A DNA stretch of 64,000 nucleotides from Planococcus koreensis (lineage in GTDB: Bacteria; Bacillota; Bacilli; Bacillales_A; Planococcaceae), in contig NZ_RQII01000048.1 of the NCBI RefSeq assembly GCF_004761975.1, positions 17,723 through 81,722 of the forward strand. The letters run 5' to 3'. The translations under genes were made by a program, and so were the position numbers. How positions within the stretch are numbered: the first letter of the stretch is position 1; every line of letters starts with the position of its first letter. The notes below the pieces were generated by a model. It was not told where the DNA came from and searched no databases. It saw nothing but the letters and a program-made list of their open reading frames with translations. Positions 1-13,644 of this stretch are shown here, in pieces.

Positions 1-488
1 AAGACATAAGGCTGTCCCGGCAGCACTGTGCGGAACGAGTTGACGCTCGGCGGCAAATGCTTGAGGCTGTCGAGAATCATCATCCGTTCGGCGTCTACTA
101 AGATGACGTTCGAATGGCGGCCCATCAATTCAACATGCAATTCGCGTTCGATGTCATCGCCGATTTCGTTTTTGCTCTTTATTTTCAAAATGATGAGGCG
201 GTCCATCTCGTGCTGGCTAACGCTCGAGATGACGCCTCCTTCGATGTGCTTGCGCAGCAGCATGCAGAACATCGGCGGTTCGGACGGATTGGTGTTCGCC
301 ATATTGGTGAGGTGCATGCGAGCGTATGACGGGTGGATCGAAATCAATAATTTATGGTTTTTCCCTTGCGCGCGTATGTGCAAAAGCAGTTCAAGCTGAT
401 TGGGCTGATGAACTTTTGAAATTCTGCCTGACACGAGGCCTTGGAGCTCGCGCGTCATCGCTGTTGTAAATAATCCATCAAATGCCAT
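1..488 (-). CDS. rqcH: RqcH/FbpA-family ribosome quality-control protein (NFACT), N-terminal part only
   Basis: Reading the minus strand from ATG at 488 gives 162 residues that run off the left edge, so only the N-terminal NFACT domain is seen. It begins [15 protein letters not shown] and contains [19 protein letters not shown] and LMGRHSN, typical of the Rqc2/FbpA family (YloA in B. subtilis). RqcH binds stalled 50S subunits and recruits tRNA-Ala to add C-terminal alanine tails that mark incomplete chains for degradation. The Asp-Arg pair needed for tailing is present (D96-R97 in HEMDRL). An AAAGAGGG ribosome site precedes the ATG. The gene is divergent from remA, as yloA is in Bacillus. Older annotations call this family fibronectin-binding protein; the quality-control role is the better supported one. 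Confidence 0.93.
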   Translation of the reverse strand, partial: MAFDGLFTTAMTRELQGLVSGRISKVHQPNQLELLLHIRAQGKNHKLLISIHPSYARMHLTNMANTNPSEPPMFCMLLRKHIEGGVISSVSQHEMDRLIILKIKSKNEIGDDIERELHVELMGRHSNVILVDAERMMILDSLKHLPPSVNSFRTVLPGQPYV

Positions 489-544
489 TAAAAATCCCTC
501 TTTCAAATCGTTTTGTTCCATCTTATCATTTTCACGGTGTATTA

Positions 545-553
545 TGATATAAT
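545..553 (+). promoter_or_regulatory. Extended -10 promoter for remA-gmk-rpoZ
   Basis: TGATATAAT at 545-553 is a perfect extended -10 (TG-n-TATAAT). No good -35 stands 16-18 bases upstream, as is common for extended -10 promoters. Transcription would start near 560, about 45 bases before remA. Its place in the divergent rqcH/remA gap supports the call. Confidence 0.55.
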
Positions 554-604
554 AAGACAGTTAGATAGAAAACGAAGAACAATGACCAGTTATGGGTGGC
601 GGTG

Positions 605-1500
<896 letters not shown>

Positions 1501-1501
<1 letters not shown>

Positions 1502-1725
1502 TGTTATACCCATCCGTTGATAAGTTAAAAAGCAAGATCGATTCGAAATACTCGTTGGTGGCGCTCGCTTCCAAGCGTGCTCGCCAATTGCATGAACATG
1601 GCGACGAAAAACTCGATTCTTACGTGTCCGCTAAATCCGTAGGCAAAGCGCTTGAAGAAGTGGCTGCAGGCGTATTGAAGATCGAACAGCAAGACGAATT
1701 CGCAATCTACGAAGATGAAATTTAA
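1501..1725 (+). CDS. rpoZ: RNA polymerase omega subunit
   Basis: This 74-residue protein begins MLYPSVDKLKSKIDSKYSLV and carries the omega signature ALASKRARQL, followed by SAKSVGKALEEVAAG. Omega binds the beta-prime subunit and helps assemble and stabilise RNA polymerase. The ATG overlaps the gmk stop by one base (TGATG), which indicates translational coupling. In Bacillus the same gene (yloH) sits between gmk and coaBC. A hairpin follows the stop at 1743-1780. Confidence 0.95.
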
Positions 1726-1742
1726 CCATTAATCGCAACCGA

Positions 1743-1780
1743 CGACTCCCAGAGCAAATTTGTTCTTTGGGAGTTTGTTG
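1743..1780 (+). terminator. Imperfect hairpin after rpoZ, possible terminator
   Basis: ACTCCCAGAG (from about 1744) pairs with CTTTGGGAGT ending near 1774, with some mismatches toward the loop, followed by TTGTTGTTT. The T-tract is broken, so termination would be partial and some reading into coaBC is likely. Confidence 0.5.
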
Positions 1781-1796
1781 TTTAGAAAGGGTGTTT

Positions 1797-2994
1797 GTGT
1801 TGTTGGTGAATCGTAAAATCCTATTATGTGTAAGCGGAGGCATTGCTGTCTACAAAGCGGTGGCTTTGGTCAGCAAACTGTCTCAGGCAGGAGCCGCGGT
1901 CAAAGTGATCATGACGGAATCGGCGCGGCAATTCGTCCAGCCGTTATCGTTCCAGGTGATGTCCCGCAATGATGTCTATTTTGATACATTCGATGAAAAG
2001 GATTCCTCGGTGATTGCGCATATCGATTTGGCTGATTGGGCTGATTTGATCATTGTGGCGCCTGCAACGGCAAATGTCATCGGCAAACTGGCCAACGGCA
2101 TCGGCGACGATATGGTCACCACAACCTTGCTTGCAGCGACAGCCCCGATTTGGGTGGCGCCTGCGATGAATGTCCATATGTACGACCATCCCGCAGTCAA
2201 GCGGAATATCCAGCAGCTGCACGAAGACGGTGTCCAATTCATCGAGCCCTCAGAGGGTTTTTTGGCTTGCGGCTATGTCGGCAAAGGGCGGCTTGAAGAA
2301 CCGGAGAAAATTGTGGAACTTGTTTCCGATCATTTCACCCGTCCCAAAGCACTGGCAGGCAAAAAAGTCGTTGTGACAGCGGGGCCCACGCGTGAGCGCA
2401 TCGATCCTGTGCGCTTTCTGACGAATTTCTCAAGCGGCAAAATGGGCTATGCAATGGCCCGCGCGGCTGCTGAAATGGGTGCGGAGACGATTTTAATCAG
2501 CGGGCCGGTTTCGCTGCAGGTGCCAAAAGGGGTCAAACGGATTTCGGTGGAAAGTGCAGAAGACATGCTGAACGCGGTGAAAACGGAATACCCGGATGCT
2601 GACATCGTCATTAAGACGGCGGCAGTGGCTGATTACCGGCCCATTCATGCGCATTCACAGAAGATGAAAAAACAAGCTGGCGGTTCGACGATTGAACTCG
2701 AACGCACGGTAGACATCCTCCAGACGCTCGGACAGGAAAAAACACACCAGATATTGATCGGTTTTGCAGCCGAAACGAACGATGTGGCACATTACGCGAA
2801 AGACAAGCTGGCACGGAAAAATGCGGATTACATCATCGCGAACGATGTCAGCGAAGCGGGTTCCGGCTTTGAGTCGGATAGCAATCGCGTGACGGTTTAC
2901 GGCCGCAACGGCTTCGAACGTATTTTCGATATGCTGCCGAAAGAACAATTGGCGCAGCAGCTGCTTGGACTGATCGTGGAAAGGGAAGATTTGC

Positions 2995-3005
<11 letters not shown>
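1797..3005 (+). CDS. coaBC: CoaBC, phosphopantothenoylcysteine synthetase/decarboxylase
   Basis: A bifunctional flavoprotein of about 402 residues in coenzyme A synthesis: the CoaB half joins cysteine to 4'-phosphopantothenate and the CoaC half decarboxylates the product. The N-terminal CoaC part has CVSGGIAVYKA, the HIDLADWAD histidine segment, the PAMNVHMYDHP motif and the flap cysteine in ACGYVGKGRLEEPE. The CoaB half starts at KKVVVTAGPTRERIDPVRF and includes NFSSGKMG and NDVSEAGSGFESDSN. The start is uncertain: GTG 1797, TTG 1800, TTG 1803 and GTG 1806 are consecutive in frame; the AGAAAGG site ending at 1790 favours 1797 or 1800. The end overlaps priA by 11 bases. Confidence 0.94.
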
Positions 3006-5392
<2,387 letters not shown>

Positions 5393-5411
5393 AAGAAATG
5401 GGGAACCAGAC

Positions 5412-5924
5412 ATGGCAATCTTAGAAATCATCAAACACCCGAACCCGATTTTAGAGCAGAAATGCGAAACGGTGACGAAATTCGATAAAAAACTTGCGAA
5501 GTTGCTCGACGATATGCACGAAACAATGATTGAAAACGACGGCGTCGGCATTGCTGCGCCGCAAGTCAATGTGGCACAACGCATCGCCATCGTCGATTTC
5601 AATGAAGGCCAGGAACCGATTGAAATGATCAATCCGGAATTGGCCCTGTATGAAGGAGCCGACACCGATATTGAAGGCTGCCTCAGCTTCCCGGGAATTT
5701 TCGGTGAAGTAGAGCGTTTTGACCACATCAAGATCAAAGCGCAAGAGCGCGACGGCTCTTGGTATGAACTTGAAGCGGAAGGCTATGAAGCACGCGCAAT
5801 CCTGCATGAAATGGACCACCTCGAAGGCATTTTGTTCACGAGCAAAATAACGAAATATATTTCACAGGAAGAATTGGATGCGATCATCGCCGAAGCGGCT
5901 GCTGAAGAGGAGGAAACGGTTTGA
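5412..5924 (+). CDS. def: Peptide deformylase
   Basis: Removes the formyl group from the N-terminal methionine of new proteins. All three family motifs are visible: GVGIAAPQ (residues 44-51), EGCLSFPG with metal ligand C90, and HEMDHLEG with metal ligands H132 and H136 and catalytic E133. At 170 residues it is about ten longer than the B. subtilis enzyme because of an acidic alanine/glutamate C-terminal tail. It ends four bases into fmt, the enzyme that adds the same formyl group to initiator tRNA, the usual pairing. A GGGGAACC-type site precedes the ATG. Confidence 0.96.
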   Translation: MAILEIIKHPNPILEQKCETVTKFDKKLAKLLDDMHETMIENDGVGIAAPQVNVAQRIAIVDFNEGQEPIEMINPELALYEGADTDIEGCLSFPGIFGEVERFDHIKIKAQERDGSWYELEAEGYEARAILHEMDHLEGILFTSKITKYISQEELDAIIAEAAAEEEETV

Positions 5925-6853
5925 CGAAAATCGTCTTTATGGGCACGCCGGCGTTTTCGGCGCCAATCCTGCGCATGCTTGTCGAAGAAGGCTATGACGT
6001 GATTTCAGTCGTCACTCAGCCGGACCGGCCAGTCGGGCGCAAAAAAGTACTGACGCCGACACCTGTCAAAGAAGAGGCATTGCGCCTTGGATTGCCGGTT
6101 TACCAGCCGGAGAAATTGAAGAATCCCGAAGAATTGCAACATGTGCTGGACCTTGCACCGGATTTGATCATCACCGCGGCGTTCGGGCAAATATTGCCGA
6201 GCGCCGTGCTTGAGGCGCCGAAACTTGGCGCCATCAATGTCCATGCATCGCTGCTGCCAGCATACCGGGGAGGCGCACCGATCCATCAGGCCATTATCGA
6301 CGGCCAAACAGAAACGGGCGTCACCATCATGTATATGGTCGACCGGCTCGACGCCGGAGACATCATTTCCCAAACCGTTGTGCCGATTGGCAGCAAAGAC
6401 GATACGGGCGTAATGTTCGATAAATTGAGCGCGGCAGGCAAAGATTTGCTGAAAGCGACCTTGCCATCGATCATCGATGGCACCAACGAAAGAAAACCGC
6501 AGGACGAAGAAAAAGTGACATATGCACGCAATATATCACGCGAGCAGGAACGCATTGATTGGACCCAATCAGCGCAAGCCATCTATAACCAGGTGCGCGG
6601 ACTGCATCCGTGGCCAGTCGCGTTCACGACTTATAATGAACAAAACATGAAAATCTGGCAAACGGAACCGGCAGATTCTGCGAAAAGCGGAAAACCGGGA
6701 GAAGTGCTTGAACTAGGCGGCGACGCCATTCTCGTGCAAACGGGAGAAGGCGTCTTGGCGATCACGGAACTGCAGCCAGCAGGCAAAAAGCGCATGAGCG
6801 CTGACGATTATTTAAAAGGACCTAAGATCCAGGTGGGAGATTTATTCGTATGA
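5921..6853 (+). CDS. fmt: Methionyl-tRNA formyltransferase
   Basis: Transfers a formyl group from 10-formyl-tetrahydrofolate to methionyl initiator tRNA. The 310-residue protein begins [17 protein letters not shown] and contains the catalytic loop [19 protein letters not shown]. The C-terminal tRNA-binding domain includes [12 protein letters not shown] and KIWQTEP. The start is TTG 5921, supported by the strong GAGGAGG site nine bases upstream and by the overlap with the def stop. The gene in turn overlaps rsmB by four bases (GTATGA), so def-fmt-rsmB form a tightly coupled run. Confidence 0.96.
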   Translation: MTKIVFMGTPAFSAPILRMLVEEGYDVISVVTQPDRPVGRKKVLTPTPVKEEALRLGLPVYQPEKLKNPEELQHVLDLAPDLIITAAFGQILPSAVLEAPKLGAINVHASLLPAYRGGAPIHQAIIDGQTETGVTIMYMVDRLDAGDIISQTVVPIGSKDDTGVMFDKLSAAGKDLLKATLPSIIDGTNERKPQDEEKVTYARNISREQERIDWTQSAQAIYNQVRGLHPWPVAFTTYNEQNMKIWQTEPADSAKSGKPGEVLELGGDAILVQTGEGVLAITELQPAGKKRMSADDYLKGPKIQVGDLFV

Positions 6854-8196
6854 AAAATAAAAAACTGCAAGGCAACGTTCGGGATGCGGCATTTTCCATT
6901 CTCTGGGCTGTTGAAAACAAACAGGCATACAGCAATTTGCTGTTGCATCAGACAATCGAAAGCTACGCCATTTCCAATAAGAACAAAGGCTTGTTGACTG
7001 AAATCACTTACGGCACTTTGCAGCACCAGATGACGCTCGATTATTACCTGGAGCCTTATTTGAAAGGCAAAGTGGAGCCGTGGGTAAAAACCTTGCTGCG
7101 CATGTCGCTATACCAAATCGTCTACCTTGACCGGGTTCCGGCGCATGCAGTTGTCCATGAAGCGGTGGAAATTGCCAAACGGCGCGGCCACGGGGGCATT
7201 GCTAAATTCGTTAACGGCGTACTCCGCTCGGTTCAGCGCAACGGCGTGCGTTCGTTCAACACAATCAGCGATCCGTATGAAAAAATTTCCATCGAAACCA
7301 GCCATCCGGTATGGATGATCAAACGCTGGGCCGAACAATTCGGTTTGGAAAAGACGCGCGAAATGGCATTGGAAAACAATAAAATCCCTTCCCAGACTGT
7401 TCGCGTCAACCGCATGCAGGCGACTCCGGAAGAAGTCATCGAGATGCTTGAATCCGAAGGCTTGGAAGCGGTGCAAAGCAAATGGGTGCCGGAATGCCTG
7501 ATTGTCACAAATGGCCAGCCAGCGAAAACGGCGACGTTCGAAAAAGGCTTTATCACGATACAAGATGAAAGTTCGATGCTGAGCGCTTATGCCTTACAGG
7601 CAGGCCCGGGCATGGAAGTGCTGGATATGTGTGCGGCTCCCGGCGGGAAAACGACGCATATCGCAGAGAAGATGGAAAACAAAGGGCATCTTTTCGCCAT
7701 GGACCTCCATAAGCATAAAATCAAGCTGATTGAAGAAACGGCAAAACGCCTCGGCCATACCGTTATCGAAACGGAAGTCGGCGACGGCAAGAAAAGCGTC
7801 GAACGCTTCGGTCCTGAAAAATTCGACCGTATTCTAGTAGATGCTCCTTGCAGCGGTCTTGGCGTCATCAAACGCAAGCCGGACATCAAATACACAAAAA
7901 AAGAAGAAGATTTCGATAGGCTGCAAGAAATTCAATTGGAGTTGCTTGGCCAAGCGGCGCAATTATTAAAGCCGGATGGCATCATGGTCTACAGCACATG
8001 CACAGTCGATTCGGTGGAAAACCGCGGAACGGCTGAGCGGTTCCTGAAAGAACATCCGGAAATGGAAAAAATCGAAGTGGCATTGCCAAAAGAGTTGGGG
8101 CTGAAAAACACAGGCTTCGTGCAGATTTTTCCGCAAGACTACGGCAGCGACGGTTTTTTCCTTTCCGCCTTCCGCAAACAAGCTTCTATTAAATAG
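6850..8196 (+). CDS. rsmB: 16S rRNA m5C967 methyltransferase RsmB
   Basis: Methylates C5 of one cytosine in 16S rRNA using S-adenosylmethionine. The N-terminal 140 residues form a NusB-like RNA-binding domain ([35 protein letters not shown]). The methyltransferase half has the SAM loop [16 protein letters not shown] near residues 260-275, the DAPCSGLG motif near 331 and the YSTCTV motif near 381, whose cysteines are the two catalytic ones of the family. The length of 448 is usual. The RNA target is inferred from the family. It overlaps fmt by four bases and is followed by the prpC-prkC pair. Confidence 0.94.
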   Translation: MKNKKLQGNVRDAAFSILWAVENKQAYSNLLLHQTIESYAISNKNKGLLTEITYGTLQHQMTLDYYLEPYLKGKVEPWVKTLLRMSLYQIVYLDRVPAHAVVHEAVEIAKRRGHGGIAKFVNGVLRSVQRNGVRSFNTISDPYEKISIETSHPVWMIKRWAEQFGLEKTREMALENNKIPSQTVRVNRMQATPEEVIEMLESEGLEAVQSKWVPECLIVTNGQPAKTATFEKGFITIQDESSMLSAYALQAGPGMEVLDMCAAPGGKTTHIAEKMENKGHLFAMDLHKHKIKLIEETAKRLGHTVIETEVGDGKKSVERFGPEKFDRILVDAPCSGLGVIKRKPDIKYTKKEEDFDRLQEIQLELLGQAAQLLKPDGIMVYSTCTVDSVENRGTAERFLKEHPEMEKIEVALPKELGLKNTGFVQIFPQDYGSDGFFLSAFRKQASIK

Positions 8197-8233
8197 TTCA
8201 AGCACGATTAGACATGAAACGGGGTGCCGGGTT

Positions 8234-8983
8234 TTGGTGCAATATGTTTTGGAAAGTGATACGGGTAAAAAACGCAAAATCAACGAGGATCGGGTAGCGG
8301 TTTTGAAGCGTCCGGATGGCCTGCTGCTTGCAGTGGTAGCCGATGGGATGGGCGGCCATAATGCAGGTGACGTAGCGAGTTCGATGACCGTTGATACTTT
8401 AGGAGAAATGTTCATGGAAGCAGGGAAAGACGCGTTTTCATCAATCGATGAAAAGAAATCGTGGTTGTCCTTGAATATCCAGAAAGTCAACGCCATGGTA
8501 TATGAATACGCAGAAAACAACCCGGGCTGCAAAGGGATGGGCACAACGCTCATCGCCGCCTTGATCGAAGGGCAAGATTGCGTTATGTGCCACATTGGCG
8601 ACAGCCGTGCTTATGTCATCAATGGATCAATCGAACAAGTGACGCGTGACCATTCTTACGTCAACGTGCTGATTGACAGCGGTGAGATCAGTGAAGAAGA
8701 AGCAGAAGCGCATCCGAAGAAAAATTGGATCGTCAAAGCGCTTGGGACCGATCCCGAAATTGATGGTGAAATCCTTCATTTCTCAACAACAGCACTTTCG
8801 TATATGCTGATTTGTTCAGATGGGCTCAGCAATAAAATAACCAAAGAAGAAATTTCCTCCATTATTCTGTCAGATGCTCCACTCTCCCTTAAAGGTGAGG
8901 AAATGGTGAATCTGGCGAATGACATGGGAGGAGAGGACAATATCTCGTTCGTTCTTCTTTCCTTGAAGGATGAGGAGGTGTAA
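8234..8983 (+). CDS. prpC: PP2C-family protein phosphatase PrpC (Stp)
   Basis: Metal-dependent serine/threonine phosphatase that reverses phosphorylation by PrkC. Conserved metal-binding and core motifs are present: NEDRVAV, ADGMGGHNAGDVAS, GMGTTLIAALI, HIGDSRAY, SDGLSNKI and GGEDNISFV. The protein has about 249 residues and no membrane segment. TTG 8234 or GTG 8237 may start it; both follow the GGGGTG site at 8221-8226. The stop is two bases before the prkC ATG, the standard arrangement. Confidence 0.95.
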   Translation: MVQYVLESDTGKKRKINEDRVAVLKRPDGLLLAVVADGMGGHNAGDVASSMTVDTLGEMFMEAGKDAFSSIDEKKSWLSLNIQKVNAMVYEYAENNPGCKGMGTTLIAALIEGQDCVMCHIGDSRAYVINGSIEQVTRDHSYVNVLIDSGEISEEEAEAHPKKNWIVKALGTDPEIDGEILHFSTTALSYMLICSDGLSNKITKEEISSIILSDAPLSLKGEEMVNLANDMGGEDNISFVLLSLKDEEV

Positions 8984-8985
8984 GC

Positions 8986-10968
8986 ATGTTAATCGGCAAA
9001 AGCATTAATGGCCGCTATAAGATTTTAGAATTGATCGGCGGAGGCGGGATGTCGAACGTTTACCTGGCCCATGACATAATTTTGGACCGGGATATTGCCA
9101 TTAAGATTTTGCGCTATGATTTCTCCAATGAAGAAGAATTGCGCAGGCGATTCCAACGTGAGGCATTGTCGACCACCAGCCTGGCACACCCGAATATCGT
9201 CAACATTTTCGATGTAGGAGAAGAAGGCTCGCTGCATTATTTGGTAATGGAGTATGTGCCGGGGAAGACGCTCAAAGAATACATAATCGAGCACTCGCCC
9301 GTCGAGCCTGAACAAGCTGTGAAAATCATGAAGCAGCTGACGTCAGCGTTGGCGCATGCCCACCAGAACCAGATCGTCCACCGCGACATCAAGCCGCAAA
9401 ATATCCTGATGGATGCGGAAGGCAATGTAAAAATCACCGATTTCGGCATTGCGATGGCATTGAGTGCCACGTCTTATACGCAAACCAATTCGGTGCTTGG
9501 GACAGTCCATTATTTGTCGCCGGAGCAAGCACGCGGCGGCGCAGCGAACAAGAAATCGGATATTTATTCACTGGGCATTGTGATGTTTGAATTGCTTACA
9601 GGGCGTTTGCCGTTCTCAGGTGAATCTGCGGTATCGATTGCATTAAAGCATCTTCAGACAGAAACGCCGTCACTGCGTGAAATGGTGCCGACAATTCCAC
9701 AAAGTCTGGAGAATGTCGTCTTAAAAGCGACTGCGAAAAACCCGCAGCACCGCTACCAGTCAGCCAACGAAATGGAAGAGGATTTGTCGACGGTTTTATT
9801 GCCGGAACGGCTCAATGAACCGAAGTTTACAGTCCCCCATGACGATGACGAGACGAAAGCGATGCCCGCCATCAAGGATCCGAAAACGTTTGAACGTTCT
9901 CAGGAGACGAAAACCGTTGTGCCTGTCGACAGCGTAAAAATCGCTGGAGGCAGCAATAAAAAGCCTCCGGTTCCGGAAAAGAAAAAGAAGCTGCCATGGG
10001 CCATCGCAGTGATTGGCGCGCTGATTTTAGCTGGATTGATAACAGCGATAGCGTTTCCCGGACTGTTTGAACCGCGGCAAGTCGCTGTACCGGACGTTTC
10101 CGGCATGGAACGGAACGAAGCGGTTGAAGAATTGCAGGCTGCAGGCTTCCTGATTGGGGAAGAACAGCAGCAGCCTTCTGAAGATATTGAAGAAGGCCAG
10201 GTTATCCGGACGATCCCGGAATCCGGAAAAATGCGGGACCGGGAATCTGAGATTCAATTGTTCATTAGCTCAGGCAAAGAAAGTGTCTTGTTCGAGGATT
10301 ATACCGGCGAAGATGCTGAAGAAACGGAAGAATTGCTGCGGCAGGCCAATTACATGGACGTGAGCCTTGTCGAGGAATTTTCAGATGAACCAGCCGGCAC
10401 CGTCCTCTCGCATGAACCGAGAGCCGGCGACGAAGTCATTGCTTCTGAAACAGAAGTGGTTTTGACGGTCAGCAAAGGCAAAGACATGCGCGCAGTGGAA
10501 AACATCGCTGGATTTTCCGAGGCGGATTTGAGCCAGTACGCGCGGACCTCCGGCTTCAATATCCGCATCATCGGGGAAGAGTCATCGGATACTGCTGCGG
10601 AAGGGACTGTCTTATCGCAGACCCCGGCTGCTGGTGAAGAACTGGAAGCGGGCAGTACCATCGAAGTGGTGATGTCATCCGGCAAAGCTCCGCTGCCGCT
10701 GAAAACATATATCCGCACCGTTGATATTCCATACGAGCCGGCCGAACCGGCGGCGGAGGGCGAGGAGCCAGTGGAACAGACGATCCAGATTTATATCCAG
10801 GACAATGACAGTACAATGGCTGAGCCTGTCGAGGAGTTCACCATTACCGAAAGCGAGTCGCGTAAAGTCGAATTGCAGATTGCAGAAGGCGGCAGCGCAA
10901 CCTATCGCATCGTCCGCGACTCGACCGTTATTGAAGAAGACACCATCGAATACAATAACGTGGAATAA
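8986..10968 (+). CDS. prkC: Membrane serine/threonine kinase PrkC with three PASTA domains
   Basis: Hanks-type kinase that senses cell-wall muropeptides and lipid II and phosphorylates translation and cell-wall proteins. The cytoplasmic kinase domain (about residues 1-270) has the glycine loop IGGGGMSNVY, ATP-binding K40, catalytic D134 in HRDIKPQN, DFGIA near 152 and SPEQARG. A charged linker ending KKKKLPW leads to one membrane helix at about 338-358. Outside the membrane are three PASTA repeats, beginning near VAVPDVSGMERNEAVEEL, VLFEDYTGEDAEE and RAVENIAGFSEADL. A further C-terminal domain of about 90 residues follows, as in Bacillus. The 660-residue length is usual. An rsgA start lies 36 bases downstream; RsgA is a known PrkC substrate in related species. 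Confidence 0.96.
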   Translation: MLIGKSINGRYKILELIGGGGMSNVYLAHDIILDRDIAIKILRYDFSNEEELRRRFQREALSTTSLAHPNIVNIFDVGEEGSLHYLVMEYVPGKTLKEYIIEHSPVEPEQAVKIMKQLTSALAHAHQNQIVHRDIKPQNILMDAEGNVKITDFGIAMALSATSYTQTNSVLGTVHYLSPEQARGGAANKKSDIYSLGIVMFELLTGRLPFSGESAVSIALKHLQTETPSLREMVPTIPQSLENVVLKATAKNPQHRYQSANEMEEDLSTVLLPERLNEPKFTVPHDDDETKAMPAIKDPKTFERSQETKTVVPVDSVKIAGGSNKKPPVPEKKKKLPWAIAVIGALILAGLITAIAFPGLFEPRQVAVPDVSGMERNEAVEELQAAGFLIGEEQQQPSEDIEEGQVIRTIPESGKMRDRESEIQLFISSGKESVLFEDYTGEDAEETEELLRQANYMDVSLVEEFSDEPAGTVLSHEPRAGDEVIASETEVVLTVSKGKDMRAVENIAGFSEADLSQYARTSGFNIRIIGEESSDTAAEGTVLSQTPAAGEELEAGSTIEVVMSSGKAPLPLKTYIRTVDIPYEPAEPAAEGEEPVEQTIQIYIQDNDSTMAEPVEEFTITESESRKVELQIAEGGSATYRIVRDSTVIEEDTIEYNNVE

Positions 10969-11004
10969 AATCACTAGCTGACAATAGAAGGAGTGAAAAC
11001 AAGC

Positions 11005-11901
11005 ATGCCGAAAGGTCAAATCAGAAAAGCGCTGAGCGGATTCTATTATGTTATGGACGAAGACGGCAAACGCTATACCCAGTGCAGAGGCCGGGGCGTT
11101 TTCCGCAACCGCCAAATTTCCCCTCTGGTCGGCGATTATGTCGACTATGAAGCGGATAATGAACTGGAAGGCACCATCACACATGTCCATGAACGGAAGA
11201 ATGAACTGGTGCGCCCGCCCATCGCGAATGTCGACCAGGCAATTCTTGTGTTTTCCGCAAAACAGCCTGATTTCCATACGATGCTATTGGACAGGTTTTT
11301 GACGGCGATCGAGTCTCATGATATCCAGCCTGTCATTTGCATCACCAAAATGGATTTGATGAACGACAGCGAAAAAGAAAATCTTGCTCATTTTATTGAG
11401 GATTATGAAAAAATCGGCTATGAAGTCATTCCGACATTCATTGGCGACCCTGAATTGCAGCAGCGCCTGATGCCTGTACTCGAAGGCAAAATCAGTGTAC
11501 TGGCGGGCCAATCAGGCGTCGGCAAATCAACGATGCTCAATACGATTCTGCCGGCGCTCGAGCTGAAAACTGATGCCATTTCGAAAGCCTTGAACCGAGG
11601 CAAGCATACGACGCGCCACGTCGAGCTGATCGAGGTCAATAACGGCTTGCTGGCCGACACGCCAGGATTCAGTTCATTCGATTTTGATACGGTTGAAAAA
11701 GAAGAACTTTCCGAGTTCTTCCCTGAATTCGCTGCCCGTTCAAACGGCTGCAAATTCCGGGAATGCCTTCATTTAAATGAACCGAAATGCGCAATCAAAG
11801 CAGCAGTGGAAAATAAAGAAATCCCGGAATACCGCTATAAGCATTACTTGAAATTCCTGGATGAAATTATGACGAGAAAGCCGAGGTACTCCAATGATTA
11901 A
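11005..11901 (+). CDS. rsgA: Ribosome small-subunit GTPase RsgA (CpgA)
   Basis: Circularly permuted GTPase acting late in 30S assembly. After an OB-fold ([25 protein letters not shown]) the GTPase motifs occur in permuted order: ITKMDL, then the P-loop [12 protein letters not shown], then [13 protein letters not shown]-terminal zinc site follows ([17 protein letters not shown]). ATG 11005 was chosen because GAAGGAG stands 11 bases upstream and the protein then begins [15 protein letters not shown] at the family length of 298; GTG 10993 falls inside the ribosome site. It overlaps rpe by eight bases. Confidence 0.95.
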   Translation: MPKGQIRKALSGFYYVMDEDGKRYTQCRGRGVFRNRQISPLVGDYVDYEADNELEGTITHVHERKNELVRPPIANVDQAILVFSAKQPDFHTMLLDRFLTAIESHDIQPVICITKMDLMNDSEKENLAHFIEDYEKIGYEVIPTFIGDPELQQRLMPVLEGKISVLAGQSGVGKSTMLNTILPALELKTDAISKALNRGKHTTRHVELIEVNNGLLADTPGFSSFDFDTVEKEELSEFFPEFAARSNGCKFRECLHLNEPKCAIKAAVENKEIPEYRYKHYLKFLDEIMTRKPRYSND

Positions 11902-12559
11902 AATTGCACCTTCGATACTAGCAGCAGATTTTGCAAAATTGGGAGAAGAAGTTCTCGAAGTTGAAAAAGCAGGAGCGGATTGGATCCACATTGATGTCAT
12001 GGATGGCCATTTCGTTCCGAATATCTCTTTTGGCGCGATTGTGGTGGACGCTATCCGCCCATTGACGAAACTTCCGCTTGATGTCCACTTGATGATTGAA
12101 AATGCAGACCGCTACATCGAGGATTTCGCCAAAGCAGGAGCGGATTACATCACGGTCCATGTTGAAGCATGCCCGCATTTGCACCGGACAATCCAATTGA
12201 TCCGCGCATCCGGTGTTAAGCCAGGGGTCGTTTTGAATCCGCATTCGCCGATCGAAACAATTCTTCCAATCCTTGAAGATATTGATCTCGTATTGTTCAT
12301 GACGGTCAACCCGGGCTTCGGCGGCCAGAAATTCATCGAATCGGTCGTGCCGAAAGTGGAACAATTGTCGAAAATCATCCGTGAAAAAGGCTTGTCAATC
12401 GACATCCAAATCGACGGCGGCATCAATGAAGAAACGATTATTCCATGTGCGAAAGCCGGCGCCAATGTATTTGTAGCAGGTTCTGCAATTTTTGGGAAAA
12501 GGGATCGCCGCGAAGCATTGCAGGCGATCAAACGGGCTGGAGAAGAGGCCATCTCATGA
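11894..12559 (+). CDS. rpe: Ribulose-phosphate 3-epimerase
   Basis: Interconverts ribulose 5-phosphate and xylulose 5-phosphate in the pentose phosphate pathway. The 221-residue TIM barrel begins [19 protein letters not shown] and has [39 protein letters not shown] and QIDGGIN, which carry the metal and catalytic residues of the family. It overlaps rsgA at its start and thiN by four bases at its end, so rsgA-rpe-thiN are read as one unit. Confidence 0.96.
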   Translation: MIKIAPSILAADFAKLGEEVLEVEKAGADWIHIDVMDGHFVPNISFGAIVVDAIRPLTKLPLDVHLMIENADRYIEDFAKAGADYITVHVEACPHLHRTIQLIRASGVKPGVVLNPHSPIETILPILEDIDLVLFMTVNPGFGGQKFIESVVPKVEQLSKIIREKGLSIDIQIDGGINEETIIPCAKAGANVFVAGSAIFGKRDRREALQAIKRAGEEAIS

Positions 12560-13197
12560 ATGTCGTAATTGTCGGCAGCGGACCGGTGGACGAACTGCCG
12601 GACTTCGCCGCTTGGCCAGATGCGGTATTCATCGGGGTGGACGCGGGGACATTGGTGTTGCTGGAACAAGGCATTTTTCCTAAAGCTGCGGTCGGCGATT
12701 TCGATTCGGTGTCGCAGAGGGAATTGGATGAAATCGCTTCGCTGTTCCCTGATTTCAGCCGGGCAGAAGAAGAAAAGGATGAAACCGATACGGAACTTGC
12801 GCTGGAGAAGGCGATGGAATTTTCACCGCAGCATGTTTTTGTGGCGGGTGTAACCGGTGGACGGCTGGATCATTACATGAGCGCGCTCCACGCTGTTTAC
12901 CATGTCCATCTCAAGCATTCCGGCATCAAGTTCTACATCGTCAACAAACAGAACCGCATCCGCTTTTTGGAACCCGGCATCCACAAAATCCAACGGGAAA
13001 ACGGCTACCGCTTCATCTCGTTTTATCCATTCGCTGAGGAGATTGAAGGCTTCACATTGGAGAACTTCAAATATCCTGTTGTGGATGAAACCATCCGTTT
13101 CGGTTCCACGCGTTTCGTCAGCAACGAATTTGACGGCGAGGGCACCGTGTCCTTTACAAAAGGCAGCTGCATCGTCATCGAAAGCGCAGACATATGA
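12556..13197 (+). CDS. thiN: Thiamine pyrophosphokinase
   Basis: Converts thiamine to thiamine pyrophosphate using ATP. Of 213 residues, it begins [16 protein letters not shown] and shows [22 protein letters not shown] and the [16 protein letters not shown] acidic segment that binds metal and nucleotide, then [15 protein letters not shown] 12556 overlaps the rpe stop (ATGA), which fixes the start. A strong terminator follows, and this ends the long remA-thiN gene run. Confidence 0.94.
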   Translation: MNVVIVGSGPVDELPDFAAWPDAVFIGVDAGTLVLLEQGIFPKAAVGDFDSVSQRELDEIASLFPDFSRAEEEKDETDTELALEKAMEFSPQHVFVAGVTGGRLDHYMSALHAVYHVHLKHSGIKFYIVNKQNRIRFLEPGIHKIQRENGYRFISFYPFAEEIEGFTLENFKYPVVDETIRFGSTRFVSNEFDGEGTVSFTKGSCIVIESADI

Positions 13198-13236
13198 AAA
13201 GGTGCATCGGATTTTTCCGATGCACCTTTTATTTTT
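13196..13236 (+). terminator. Rho-independent terminator after thiN
   Basis: A near-perfect stem, AAAAGGTGCATCGGA against TCCGATGCACCTTTT with a TTTT loop, followed by ATTTTT. This is the strongest hairpin of the left third and closes the thiN transcript. Confidence 0.92.
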
Positions 13237-13244
13237 GGGGATAG

Positions 13245-13620
13245 CTATTAAAAATTCAATTGATGAGCCGATATTCCGCAAAACAGCCCCGCTTTCCTGC
13301 GGGCTTGCGCCGAACTAACTCGTGCTAGTGCACGAGTGGATTTCGGCACTTCGCTCTCCCGCGGGAGTCGGGACTGGTTTGCTCCATATCTGGAGATTTG
13401 AACAATATGCAGTTACTTCTATCTTTCAAATTTTTCAATAAAAGAAATGATCCTTTACTAAGAAATACCATTGAATGAAGTGGATGACGGCGACTCCAGC
13501 GGGAGCAGTGATGGAGCAAAGCGACAGAGCGACGAGCTGAAGACCCTGGACTGATCAAAGCGAGGGAAGAGGCTTCAGCCGTGCCCGCGGAAAGCGTCCG
13601 GCTGAAGCGAAATGAAATAT
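13245..13620. repeat. Palindrome-rich intergenic repeat patch between thiN and rpmB
   Basis: About 375 bases without a credible gene. It holds several inverted repeats: GCCCCGC/GCGGGC near 13287-13305, CTCGTGC/GCACGAG near 13319-13337, and GCTTCAGCC at 13572-13580 against GGCTGAAGC at 13600-13608 with GCCCGCGGAAAGCGTCC between the arms. The phrases GCGACTCCAGCGGGAGCAG and CCCGCGGAAAGCGTCC resemble a high-copy intergenic repeat known to me from Bacillales genomes (recall, not a search). In B. subtilis this spot holds spoVM; I found no SpoVM-like peptide. Confidence 0.55.
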
Positions 13621-13644
13621 ATATTAAATAGCGCATTATGATTC

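Noticed and set aside
28..399. Plus-strand open frame of 123 codons at the left edge
   Set aside because: It lies antisense to the clear rqcH N-terminus and has no family resemblance.
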